A stretch of 64,000 nt of DNA, taken from CAMCXE01 sp036520615. Its GTDB lineage: Bacteria; Pseudomonadota; Gammaproteobacteria; Pseudomonadales; Cellvibrionaceae. Made by a program: the position numbers and the translations under genes. The stretch covers positions 1 to 64,000 of the forward strand of contig DATDJI010000017.1 of assembly GCA_036520615.1 (NCBI GenBank), written 5' to 3'. The notes under the pieces are model-generated. The model was not told the DNA's origin, did not search any database, and was given only the letters and a program-made list of their open reading frames with translations. Shown piece after piece: positions 48,901-54,953 of the stretch; the first letter of the stretch is position 1; each line of letters begins with the position of its first letter.

Positions 48901-51900
48901 AAAGCTTGCATTGCCGGTGATCGTCGGAGCAGCCTGCACCAGCGTGAAATTGCCTGCTGTATGCAGTGTAACGTCGAGATCCCCCTGCACATTGGCGCTG
49001 GTAAGGCTGAGCGCTTGGCTGTTGCTGAGGTAAGCGCTGCCGCCGCTCGCGGTGAGGGTTAAGCTTGCAAGCGTAGCCTCCAGCCTGTCCGCCAAGGTTG
49101 CGATGCTGGTGCCCGCCGTAAGGGTTGCGCTTGTACCGACTAAATTCACTACATTAGCGTTGGCATCGGTGATGGACCCTGCCGCCACCACGGAAACAGT
49201 GGCTGCGTCCACTTGCCCCAAAGCCACATTGCCACCTGTAGCATTGATGCTGACGCTACCGGTGCCGGCGTTGACACGCCCAGCAGAGGAGAAGGTTACG
49301 TTGTTTACGGCGTAAAGGTTAATCGTTGTGGCATTGTTAACACCCCCAACCGTATCCAACATAGCCTGGTTAACAATCAGGTCTGCACCGGCATTCAACG
49401 TCAAAATGCCGTTGGAGCCGTCCAGTTCGTTCGCTGCATTAGCCACGGTTAAATCCGTGCCAGCTCCGGAGGAAATAATTGTGCTGCCGCCTTGTGGCCT
49501 TACAGATGCTATTAATAACGCATTGGCGTCATTCAGCGTAATGTTGTTGCTGCCGGTATTGCCAAGGGTGAGCAAATTTGTCGTGGAATTAATCTGCAGG
49601 TTGCCGCCGCTGCTATCGGTATTCACCGAGACATGGTTGCCACCCAAAATCACCGTGCGGCCGCTCGCTTCGCCGCGAATATCAGCCCCCTGTAGTAATA
49701 CCAGGTCAGGCATCGTAAGCCCAGCTGTGGGGACTTGAATAAAACTTGAGGAGATCAAGCTGAGATCGTTGCCACCAAAGATGCTGCTATTGGTCGTGAG
49801 GATTTGTGCACCCGCCGTAAGGCTTGAAGCGTCGAAGGCACTTAAACGTGTGACGTTCACCAGGTTTGATTCGGTTAACGAAATATCGCCTGCGGAGCTC
49901 AATGCGTCTATGTAGTTAACGTTGGTTTCGATGCCGGTAATGCCATCGCGCCCACTTAAAATCGCCCCGCCATTGGCGTGGGTGCTACTGATATCCGTCA
50001 GCGTGTTGCCAGCATCGAGAATGCTGCCGCCACTGGCTGTCACGCGCACGGCATCAGCGGCGTTCGCAGCTGAGCTTAAGCCGGTAACTGTGGCGTTGCC
50101 GCTGGTGGTTGTGATATTAATTTTGCCAGCCGCCACGTTAATACTGGCGCCGTCGGCAACAGTAAAACCGCTGCCCGCTGTAGCATTTAAATTCAGCCCA
50201 TCGGCGGCAGTTGCAGTGTTTGAATCGGCAATCGTGCCGGCGGTAAAACTGATCGAGCCGGAAGCGGTGAGGTTAAGCGTGCGCACTGCACCGAACCCAT
50301 TGAGATCCATTGAGGCGCTTGAGGTGATATTGCCTAAGCCTGCGCCTGCGGCACTGAGCGTTATAGTTGTGCCCACAGCGCTACCGTCCAGCGCCAAATT
50401 GCCGTTGGAGGCAGCCACCGACACACTACCCGCTCCCGCATTCGCCGCACCGGAGGCGCCAAAGGTTACGTTATTGGCGGCGTTAAAATTCAGCGTGTTG
50501 TTGTTTGATATACCGCCCACAGTGTCCGTCACCGTACCGTTTACCAACAGATCCTTGCCTGCGTTAAACGTAAGCGTGCCGGTTTCGCCGTCCAGTTCAA
50601 TATGCGAGCCAACGGTTAAATCAGATCCGGCGCCGGAATTAATAATAATTGAGCCGGTAAATGGGCTTATCGAAGAAGTGGTTAGGGCGTTAACGTCGTT
50701 AAATGTCAGCGTGTTGTTAGAAACGTTTGAGGTGCTAAGCAAATTCGTGGCGGTATTAAAAATGGAATTGCCGCCTGCGGCCGACGTAACAACGTTTAAA
50801 TGGTTCGCCCCAAGACTCACCGTGCGTGAATTGGTCTCGCTTATTACGTCCGCAGCCTGCAGCGTAAGATTGCCCGTTACCGTCAAGCCGTTTTGCGCCA
50901 CTGCAATAGAACTGGCTGAAGCGAGCGTGATATCCGCGCCGCCAAATACTGTGCTATTACCGGTGAGAATCTGCCCGCCTGCGGAAAGCGATGCCGAGGT
51001 GGCGGCGGATAGGCGCGTAATATTGATGGAATCAGTTTCAGAAAGAGATATAACTCCGCTGCTGCTTAGCGCGTCTAGGTAGCTCACATAAACGTCGATA
51101 CCGACTATGCCATCGCGGGCCGAGAGAATTGCGCCGCCATTGGTAAGCGGGGCGGACACGTCATCGTAGGTGTCACCACCGTCGAGAATTCGACCGGCGC
51201 TAGCCGTAACTCTGACGGCATCCTGCGCATTGGCTACCGAACCTACGCCGGTAATCGTGGCATCTCCGGTAGTAGTGGTTAGATTTACTTTGCCCAGCGT
51301 ACCGTTAACACCGACGCCATCCGCAATAAACAGGCCTGTGCCAGCAGTCGCATTGATATTTAAGCCATCCGTTGCGGTGGCGAGGTTTGAGTCGTAAATA
51401 GAGCCGCTTTGAAAGCTAAGCGTACCGTTGGCCGTAAGCGTAAGGGTACGCACCATGCCTAACCCATTAATATCGAGAAAACCATTGAACGTGATATTGC
51501 CTACGCTCGCCGCCCCTGATGCGGTGCTAATTGTCACATCCCCGGTACTCAAGGCATTGCGTATGCTCACTATATTAATTTGCGAGGTGGCCGGAGTGCC
51601 GAAAAATCCCCACACATGGGGGTTACCGCCGGAAAACGTACCGTTTGCATCCGTGTTGGTAATGCTGATATCGGTCGGGTCGATATACCAAAGCCCCGCT
51701 TTGCCATTCACCGAGTTCACATCTACACGGCCATTTACGCTTACAAATTCATGGCCGGAGAACTCAACAAAACCGCCGTCGCCACTGAGGCTGCCACCGC
51801 GTGCGGTTATTGAAGCTGTGTCGGTAAACCAGGCGTTTTTTTCGGCCACAACCAATATTTCGCCGCCTTTGCCACGCGCTGCCGCATCGGCGTTAATTTG

Positions 51901-52941
51901 GGTTGCGCCGTGTAAGGCTAGGGCTTGCGTTGCGTGTACGTTGATTGCTCCACCGTCGCCATTAACACCTGCGGCGGCAGCTTGAATCACACCGGTTTGG
52001 TCGATTAACACCGCTTCGAGATTTACGCGGCCGCCTGCGCCTGCAGAGGCTGATGCATTGAGGCTGCCGCTATTGACTATATCGCCACCGGGTGCCAGCA
52101 GTTCGATGACACCGCCCTCACCACTGGCGCGCACCGCACGTACAACGCCGCTGTTGCGTATCGCTTGGGCGTTAGTCGCTTGGGTATTGGCCGCGCCGCC
52201 GTTAGTCAGCGCCACTGCCGCCGCTTCAATGCGGCCAGTGTTAATAACCTGCCCGGTCACGTCTGCTTCATCCACCAAAATCGGGATGCCGCTGCCGGGA
52301 GTTTGTAATAAAGCCTGGCTTGCTGAGCGCAGCGTAACCGCGCCATTGGCAGCGCGAATCTCCCCGCCGTTAATAACCTCAGGCGCAAGCAGGGTCACCT
52401 GCTGATCAGCGGCAATAATGCCTTGGTTCTCCACCCGCCCTTGATTTCCGCCAGCAAAAGCATCACGCCCGGCTAAAAAATCCGCCTGGTCGATATCCAG
52501 CGTGGTGACAACCAAACCGCCGACGTTTAGCTGCGCGCCCTGCCCCATTAACACACCGTTGGGGTTAATCAAATACACCTGACCATTGGCGTTAATGTTG
52601 CCGTAAATCTCCGCCAAATTGCTGCCGACGACGCGGTTTAATACCACAGCATTGGCGTTAGGCTGATGGAAGTTTACGGTTTCAGGCGCTGCAACATTAA
52701 AGCTTTCATAGTTGATAATGGCCCGCTGGCTGGACTGCTGAACGTCCATAACTGCGCCATCCACCTGAATAGCCGCCTGGCCTGCCACGACTTCACCGCC
52801 CTGCGGCAAAGCCTGCACCGATGACACACACATGCCAAACAGCAGAGCACTGGCACACAAAAGCTCGCCTAGTTTGCGCAGCGGCCCAGCTAATACGCGC
52901 TTACTGCCAGCGCAATTCACAAAGCACCTGGTGTTCAGCAT
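36976..52941 (-). CDS. Giant two-partner-secretion adhesin TpsA (filamentous haemagglutinin-like)
   Basis: 5321 residues. An N-terminal signal region (cleavage probably after VQA, near residue 44) precedes the TPS secretion domain, with INPNGVLMGQGAQLNVGGLV carrying the NPNG motif that docks on the TpsB partner. Two copies of a module of about 398 residues follow (49170-51530), then about 31 tandem copies of a repeat of about 114 residues (38370-48920). Each copy has an INANDLLDTDRDLTLAATNA-like core and an LTDSNALTLTSA-like segment, giving a very long beta-helix. The last 300 residues are non-repetitive and end with a Cys pair (C5284 and C5295) 26 residues before the stop. The start overlaps the tpsB end by 41 bp. 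It would be exported by Sec, then through TpsB, and act in surface attachment or biofilm. Confidence 0.93.
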   Translation of the reverse strand: MLNTRCFVNCAGSKRVLAGPLRKLGELLCASALLFGMCVSSVQALPQGGEVVAGQAAIQVDGAVMDVQQSSQRAIINYESFNVAAPETVNFHQPNANAVVLNRVVGSNLAEIYGNINANGQVYLINPNGVLMGQGAQLNVGGLVVTTLDIDQADFLAGRDAFAGGNQGRVENQGIIAADQQVTLLAPEVINGGEIRAANGAVTLRSASQALLQTPGSGIPILVDEADVTGQVINTGRIEAAAVALTNGGAANTQATNAQAIRNSGVVRAVRASGEGGVIELLAPGGDIVNSGSLNASASAGAGGRVNLEAVLIDQTGVIQAAAAGVNGDGGAINVHATQALALHGATQINADAAARGKGGEILVVAEKNAWFTDTASITARGGSLSGDGGFVEFSGHEFVSVNGRVDVNSVNGKAGLWYIDPTDISITNTDANGTFSGGNPHVWGFFGTPATSQINIVSIRNALSTGDVTISTASGAASVGNITFNGFLDINGLGMVRTLTLTANGTLSFQSGSIYDSNLATATDGLNINATAGTGLFIADGVGVNGTLGKVNLTTTTGDATITGVGSVANAQDAVRVTASAGRILDGGDTYDDVSAPLTNGGAILSARDGIVGIDVYVSYLDALSSSGVISLSETDSINITRLSAATSASLSAGGQILTGNSTVFGGADITLASASSIAVAQNGLTVTGNLTLQAADVISETNSRTVSLGANHLNVVTSAAGGNSIFNTATNLLSTSNVSNNTLTFNDVNALTTSSISPFTGSIIINSGAGSDLTVGSHIELDGETGTLTFNAGKDLLVNGTVTDTVGGISNNNTLNFNAANNVTFGASGAANAGAGSVSVAASNGNLALDGSAVGTTITLSAAGAGLGNITSSASMDLNGFGAVRTLNLTASGSISFTAGTIADSNTATAADGLNLNATAGSGFTVADGASINVAAGKINITTTSGNATVTGLSSAANAADAVRVTASGGSILDAGNTLTDISSTHANGGAILSGRDGITGIETNVNYIDALSSAGDISLTESNLVNVTRLSAFDASSLTAGAQILTTNSSIFGGNDLSLISSSFIQVPTAGLTMPDLVLLQGADIRGEASGRTVILGGNHVSVNTDSSGGNLQINSTTNLLTLGNTGSNNITLNDANALLIASVRPQGGSTIISSGAGTDLTVANAANELDGSNGILTLNAGADLIVNQAMLDTVGGVNNATTINLYAVNNVTFSSAGRVNAGTGSVSINATGGNVALGQVDAATVSVVAAGSITDANANVVNLVGTSATLTAGTSIATLADRLEATLASLTLTASGGSAYLSNSQALSLTSANVQGDLDVTLHTAGNFTLVQAAPTITGNASFVVSAGQIIIPDAGWSIGGNLTFSATNLVDSNTDLTLAGAAANITLSNAASNRTWATSFTSLALALTGAGDFTLTDSSGLTLTSATVGANASFTTTNGNLTLSSDPTITGNLSLITTGTGNVILPTTGISEIGNLTISANDLLDTDRTITLAAASANINLRNAASAMVWNTTFTNLVLALAGGGDFSLTDTNALTLTSASTSGNASFTTTNADLTLSADPVVTGNLSLITSGGGNLIIPVAGISQPAALTINANDLLDTDRDVTLSATNANVTLRNAASARTWASSFDSLSLALTGAGDFNLTDANALTLSAASAGGNVNLTTTNADLTLSANTTVAGTLNLTTTGTGNVVVPVAGFTQSAGLTLNANDLLDTDRNVTLGASNANITLRNAASARTWTSSFSNLILSLTGSGDFALTDSNALTLTSATTGGNASFTTINADLTLSSDPAVTGNLSLITTGTGNVIIPVAGISQPAALTINANDILDTDRDLTLAATNANITLRNAASNRTWASSFDNLSLSLTGAGDLNLTDANALTLSAASAGANVILTTTNADLTLGANTSVTGTLSLITTGTGNVVVPGAGFIQSQALTLNANDLLDTDRNVTLGATNANITLRNAASSRNWTTGFTNLILSLTGSGDFALTDSNALTLTSAATGGNASFTTTNADLTLSADPVITGNLNLNASGAGNIVIPVAGISETGTLTVNANDLLDTDRNLILAASSATITLRNAALARSWTTSFNDLILSLTGAGDFALTDSNALTLTSATTAGNASFTTTNADLTLSADPAVSGNLNLITTGTGNVIIPIAGISQPAALTINAYDLIDTDRDLALSATNASVTLRNAASARNWATSFDNLILSLTGAGDFALIDSNAFTLTSAATGGNASFASTNADLTLSTDPTVAGNLSLITTGIGNVVLPVTGISETGALTINANDLLDTDRDVTLAAGNATITLRNAALARNWTTSFINLNLSLTGSGDFALTDSNALTLSSATAGGNASFTTTNADLTLTADPAVTGNLTMITTGTGNVIIPVTGISQPAALTINANDLLDTDRDLTLAATNASITLRNAASTRNWTTSFTDLNLSLTGAGDFALTDSNALTLTSATTGGNASFTTTNADLTLSADPAVAGNLSLITSGGGNVVIPAAGIVQPAGLTINANDLLDTDRDVNLAATNASVTLRNAVNNRSWLSSFDNLILALTGAGDFALTDSNELTLTSATTGGNASFTTTNADLTLSAAPVIVGNLSLITTGVGNVIIPVAGISQSAGLIVNANDLLEIDRDITLAASSATVTLRNAATARAWATNFNDLTLTLTGAGDFSLIDNNALTLTSISTDGNASFSTTNADLTLSSNPAVAGSLSLITTGTGNVIIPVTGIAQPAALTINANDVLDVDRDITLAATNANITVRNAALARNWSTSFTNLILSLTGSGDFTLTDSNALTLTSATVGGNASFTTTNADLTLSADPAVAGNLSLITTGTGNVIIPVAGITQSAALTINANDLLDTDRDLTLAATNATITLRNAASNRTWVSSFDNLSLTLSGVGDFNLTDANALTLSAASAGGNVNLTTTNADLTLSANTAVAGSLNLTTTGTGNVVVPVAGFTQSAGLTLNANDLLDADRNVTLGATNANISLRNAASARNWTSSFSNLILSLTGSGDFALTDSNALTLTSATTDGNASFTTTNADLTLASDPAVSGNLSMITTGAGNVVIPVAGISQPATLTINANDLLDTDSTITLGATNANITLRNAASARSWTTSFNDLILSLTGAGDFALTDSNALILTSAATSGNASFTTTNADLTLSSDPAVTGNLSLIATGTGNVIIPVAGISQPAALTINANDLLDADHNIALSAGTATIALRNATTASSWATDFAHLNLSLAGGGDFALTNSNALILDSATIASNASFTTTNADLTISGDPIITGNLTLNTTGAGNVIIPVAGISETSNLTVNANDLIDTDRDITFAAAAANINLRNAALARSWATDINSLTLSLTGGGDLSLANARALTLNSITTDGAVQFTVANADLILSAAPVGTGNLSLITSGIGNVIIPVTGIAQSGDLIINANDLLDTDRNVILTAANASITLRDAQAARSWTTDFNRLDLTLNGAGDFALTNAQALTLASATSAGNASFTSAADLTLTSTPAVAGNLSLITTGAGNLILSAASLAHSAGLIINASDLIADTLAATNASITLRNATTAHNWSTDFNSLALSLTGGGSFALSNADSLTLTSVNTDGITSFTTTSADLILTAAPSVSGALSLITTGAGNVIIPTAGIAQAAALTINANDILDADRDISLAASQADITIRNAAATRNWSTSLTSLSLQLNGTGDFNLTDSDALTLISANAGGNVNLTATNADIILATNTQVNGTLNLTATGSGNVVVPLTGFTQAAGLTINANDLLDTDRTISLAASDANISLRSATSPHSWATDINNLTLALVGGGDFALTDTNALTLGPVTSTGNSAFTTTNADLILTTAPNVAGTLSLITTGVGNVIIPAAGINQPASLTINAYGLFDSDLSNTDPNLSLSATTANISLRNASAARTWDTDFNDLNLALSGAGDFNLTNQSALTINSISANGNVNIITINADTILSTDTQVNGTLNLTTTGAGKIILPNTGFTQLAGLTINAQDISDSDSTVSLGATAANITLRNASAARNWATDFNSLILSLSGGGDFALSNNKALTLGAVSANGNTSFTTTNADLTLNADPAVSGNLSLITNGSGNVIIPVAGIAQPGALTINADDIVDTDRDINLSATNAAIILRHANLTRSWVTDLDSLSLDITGTADLNITDANALTLNSLNSAGTITVATTNANLTLAANAQVNGALNLITTGVGNVVVPVAGFTQAGALTINAQDLIDTDRDVSLAATNANINLRNAAAARNWSTDFNNLALSLTGAGDFALNNSGALTLASLGTGANARFTATNGDLTLTANPTIAGNLSLITTGSGNIILPATGLTQTAGLFINANDVLDTDANVNISASSADIKLRNAIGARSWVTNIGALDLALTGAGNFALVNNTALTLGAISSDASASFSTLNSDLTLSANPSVAGNLNLTTTGTGTIVLPSTGLNHSGALTLNADDVRDTDESLILSATDANVTLRAGTGAHNWDTDFNTLSLTFTSSGDFNLTDTNALNLLSASVNGNASFTTSNGNLIIAANPLVTGTLTLATTGTGNLIIPVAGITHTGSLFINANDVLDTDSDVTLAAANANVKLRNITAARSWSTHFNSLDLALTGTGNLAINNDQALIINSASSNANLSFTTNNANITLPTNSQVTGTLSLNTGSGIIRVPDAGFAQSGALTVAADDLIDTDRNLNLSATNAIINLRNGAPARNWSTDFANLTLALNGAGAFSLTDANAITLGTINTGGNASFTTTNADLTLTSNPIIAGNSSLNTTGTGALIVPASGINHAGVLNINANDVFDTDRNVNLIARDGHITLRASAGPLALNTRMDRLDLSSLSNFALTVADADDLILGILSTGGDSTISSVGNLDLTGATVNVGGRLTLNASDQLQLAAAGLTLNGAAAPAISSGVFASPSSQTAEVTINAATISVVGGGPVRLDAHAADITLTGSDAISLDTRLDQLGLSYQAAGTFSITNGRDLNITRLDAPHVDTLTLAINGALRVPASGLSLSHSLAINAFDLFDDDRELTLSAPQLLVALSAAQGENRWNLAVDELDVSVIGSADLSLIDSNGLTLRDLNGDGSSLSLADGNLGLLLSSGDLTIQSDISAKRSVAESTAPLDVVVAQGSINTLGPVRISAQQQPAQAGNFAIRLRLTDQSSADRAISLNTGTQVTATGGDILFDTRPVATAAPAHRHYNQAAGATVAAYTNNNEANTGRVTLNGLPIVPSAEQTIGSNRWLAIVADAEAEATGIAMPFEDLSQATKALQQSQLSGPNVNDQFAKAFGDCDELDPKNRQRCKINSALKAFLSHWLVGGEMPLKREAQ
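38370..48920. repeat. Tandem array of about 31 units of about 342 bp in the adhesin gene
   Basis: Counting the conserved DLLDTDR/LRNA segment in the translated adhesin gives 31 copies, spaced 114 residues apart with few length variants; boundaries are approximate. Copies in the middle (roughly 7 to 16) are nearly identical, while copies at both ends are diverged. Two unit subtypes (VAGIxQPAALTINA and VAGFTQSAGLTLNA) alternate in places. Confidence 0.85.
49170..51530. repeat. Two-copy direct duplication of a 1.2-kb module in the adhesin gene
   Basis: A module of about 398 residues occurs twice in series, beginning DINGLGMVRTLTLTANGTLS and DLNGFGAVRTLNLTASGSIS. Both copies keep VRVTASxGxILDxG, GGAILS-RDGI, LDGxxGxLTxNAG and DTVGGxxN motifs. 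Divergence is moderate, so the duplication is old. Boundaries are approximate. Confidence 0.8.
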
Positions 52942-54469
52942 CTAACTTCACTCCATCGACGGCACCGCCAAAGCCTGTCACCGCCATTACATTAATGTGC
53001 AGATGCGCGCCGAAACTGGCGTTAGCACCCAGGCCTATATCGCTTAAGTGTGCACTGCGGGTATCGCTTTTGGCATCAAGGTCGCGCCCTGTGCCGTATT
53101 CCGCCACTACATAAGGCTCAATGCGCCAGCGCTTGCGCACCAGCACATTGGGCAGGCGCCACTCTAAAACGCCCAAGGCTGCGCGCTCGGCGTTAAATAA
53201 ACCGGCCGAATAACCGCGCACTCCGTAGGCACCGGAAAGCGCCATGCTCTCAATACTAGGCAAGCTCACATCGCTAAATTGCCCGCGCCCGGTGAATTGC
53301 AGAACCTGCCGCCAAGTGCCAGTGCCCCAGCCCTGCGAAAGCAGAGCGCTAAAATCAATTTTGTTAAAGTCCTCATCGGGCAGGCGCTCTACCTCTCCCG
53401 GGCCGTAGCTGTATTCCAACTGCATATTGGCAACAGCGCCTTTGCTTGACACCCAAGTGCGATTCCACTCAGCCGTAACTGCCTGGCTCAGCTCCCGCGC
53501 AACGGAAGTTTGCCCGGCATCCAGCCGATTGCGTTTGTCGTAAAGGCCTAAGCGCAGGCTGGAATGCTCACTCGGCTGGTGCCGCAACACACGGGTAACC
53601 CCCGTGCTCAGCGTGCGCGTATCACCTTCTAAACCCAGAGCGGCAAAGCGCTCGCCCAACTCGAATTGGTTGTTGGCGGCGCTGATATCCCACAAATAAT
53701 GCAAATGCCCAAACGGCAGTTGATAACCGAGGCTGCCGTAACGGTTGGCAACACCGCCTAGCGTCTGCAACATCCCCAAATCGAGACGATCGTGGTGCCC
53801 AGTCAACTGAAATTGTGAATACTGTGCAATAGCGCGTTGTTTACCGCTGGTTGCGCTGCCGTAGTTGTCCAGCCGCAAGCTGTATATATGGCTGTCGGCC
53901 TTGTCCACACGCAGGTTCAATACCGCTTCTCCGGGTTTTTCACCGCGGGAATAAAACGCAAATACGTTGAACCCTGCCTGGGCTTTTAACGCCTGCACTT
54001 GCTTTTCAATGGCCGGGCCATAGAGCAACTCGCCCAACTCCTGCGCAAAGGGGTGTTCAAAACGCTCATCGGCCAGTTCAGTTTTATTAATAACATGCAC
54101 ATTACCCAGCCTGCCCTCCTGCACACGCAACTCCACGCGGCCGGCCTCCACCCGTTGCGGTGGCAAAAATACCGTGTGAAAAGGAAAGCCGAATGTGCGC
54201 ACATACAGTGTCAAAGCATCGGCCAGAGTATTGAGCTCCTCCACGGACATATCAGGGCCGAACCGGCCTCGCTCGACGAGCGCCTGTTGTTCAAGCCCAG
54301 CGATCGTAAGACCGTGCGCCGGATGATCAAGGCCTGTAAAGCTGAATTTATTCACGCTCATCCGCAGGCTATCTTCAGTAGGCTGTGCAGACTGCGCCGC
54401 TTGCACCCCCAGCAGCAGTCCCGCCCAAAGCATCATTATTTTTATCAACAAGGCATACCTAGGGTTCAT
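52901..54469 (-). CDS. Two-partner-secretion outer-membrane transporter TpsB (ShlB/FhaC/HecB family)
   Basis: 522 residues. The signal peptide is MNPRYALLIKIMMLWAGLLL up to about residue 28. A periplasmic POTRA region (about 35-190) includes TLYVRTFGFPFHTVFLPPQR and VELRVQEGRLGNVHV. The 16-stranded barrel follows, with HYLWDISAANNQFELGERFA and YGVRGYSAGLFNAERA, the latter corresponding to the conserved VRGY/loop L6 motif. The barrel ends LCELRWQ. It exports the adhesin encoded immediately downstream; the two genes overlap by 41 bp. The promoter should be in the 484-bp divergent spacer facing the REC-GGDEF gene. Confidence 0.93.
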   Translation of the reverse strand: MNPRYALLIKIMMLWAGLLLGVQAAQSAQPTEDSLRMSVNKFSFTGLDHPAHGLTIAGLEQQALVERGRFGPDMSVEELNTLADALTLYVRTFGFPFHTVFLPPQRVEAGRVELRVQEGRLGNVHVINKTELADERFEHPFAQELGELLYGPAIEKQVQALKAQAGFNVFAFYSRGEKPGEAVLNLRVDKADSHIYSLRLDNYGSATSGKQRAIAQYSQFQLTGHHDRLDLGMLQTLGGVANRYGSLGYQLPFGHLHYLWDISAANNQFELGERFAALGLEGDTRTLSTGVTRVLRHQPSEHSSLRLGLYDKRNRLDAGQTSVARELSQAVTAEWNRTWVSSKGAVANMQLEYSYGPGEVERLPDEDFNKIDFSALLSQGWGTGTWRQVLQFTGRGQFSDVSLPSIESMALSGAYGVRGYSAGLFNAERAALGVLEWRLPNVLVRKRWRIEPYVVAEYGTGRDLDAKSDTRSAHLSDIGLGANASFGAHLHINVMAVTGFGGAVDGVKLDAEHQVLCELRWQ

Positions 54470-54694
54470 GAACCAATCACGTTAATGAGTCTAAACATCT
54501 CAGTCGGGCAAGCCCTGCCGCCATTTCGTCACCCGGCGCGACAGCGCGATGAAAAAAGTCAGGGCGCTTTAACTTGTCTGAAGCAGGCTTGGTCTGAAAC
54601 ACAGCTTGGTAAAGCCGCCTGCATCACGGCTAGCTTGCACACTGAAGCGATCGCGTCTTGCCCAGTTCAGGCTTAATCAGAGCTTTCCCAGATG

Positions 54695-54728
54695 TATCTA
54701 CGGGTCATTGCTATCTACGGGTCATTGC
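54695..54728. promoter_or_regulatory. Perfect 17-bp tandem direct repeat, candidate operator
   Basis: TATCTACGGGTCATTGC occurs twice back to back in the divergent region, 226 bp upstream of tpsB and also 226 bp upstream of the REC-GGDEF gene. A 17-bp spacing is somewhat under two helical turns. It could be a regulator binding site or a simple recent duplication. Confidence 0.5.
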
Positions 54729-54798
54729 TTAAGCTCCGCTCACGCAACGCTAAAATGCGGCAAGCACTATTTATTTTGATCTGCGCCCGCTGCCTTCA

Positions 54799-54830
54799 AA
54801 CACCCCAAGCCTTAAGGCAAGGGGTTTGTT
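54799..54830. promoter_or_regulatory. Inverted repeat in the divergent control region
   Basis: AAACACCCCAAGCC and TTAAGGCAAGGGGTTTGTT form an imperfect palindrome centred on CCTTAAGG. It looks like a hairpin or dyad operator 124 bp before the REC-GGDEF start. Confidence 0.5.
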
Positions 54831-54953
54831 AACTATAGACCACACATCAATTATTACCCTGTGAAAAAACCATGAGCTCAGGCGGCATTTGCCAAGGCTG
54901 GCTGCGTCATCCATCCTTAATTATCTGCACTTTGCCCATAGGCACCCGCATCT

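Larger units (their letters stand above)
54470..54953. promoter_or_regulatory. Divergent control region between tpsB and the REC-GGDEF gene
   Basis: This 484-bp spacer must hold both promoters. It contains the 17-bp tandem repeat at 54695 and the inverted repeat at 54799. An open frame covering part of it on the plus strand is only an antisense extension of tpsB. No named transcription-factor box was recognised. Confidence 0.55.

Noticed and set aside
37742..51985. Many long plus-strand open frames (up to 551 codons) opposite the adhesin gene
   Set aside because: They are antisense shadows: the 342-bp repeat lacks stops in that frame, so the opening is copied with each unit. The minus-strand frame has the TPS domain, signal region and partner gene.
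54470..54676. Coding extension on the plus strand upstream of the REC-GGDEF gene
   Set aside because: It is an antisense run-on of the tpsB region without motifs.
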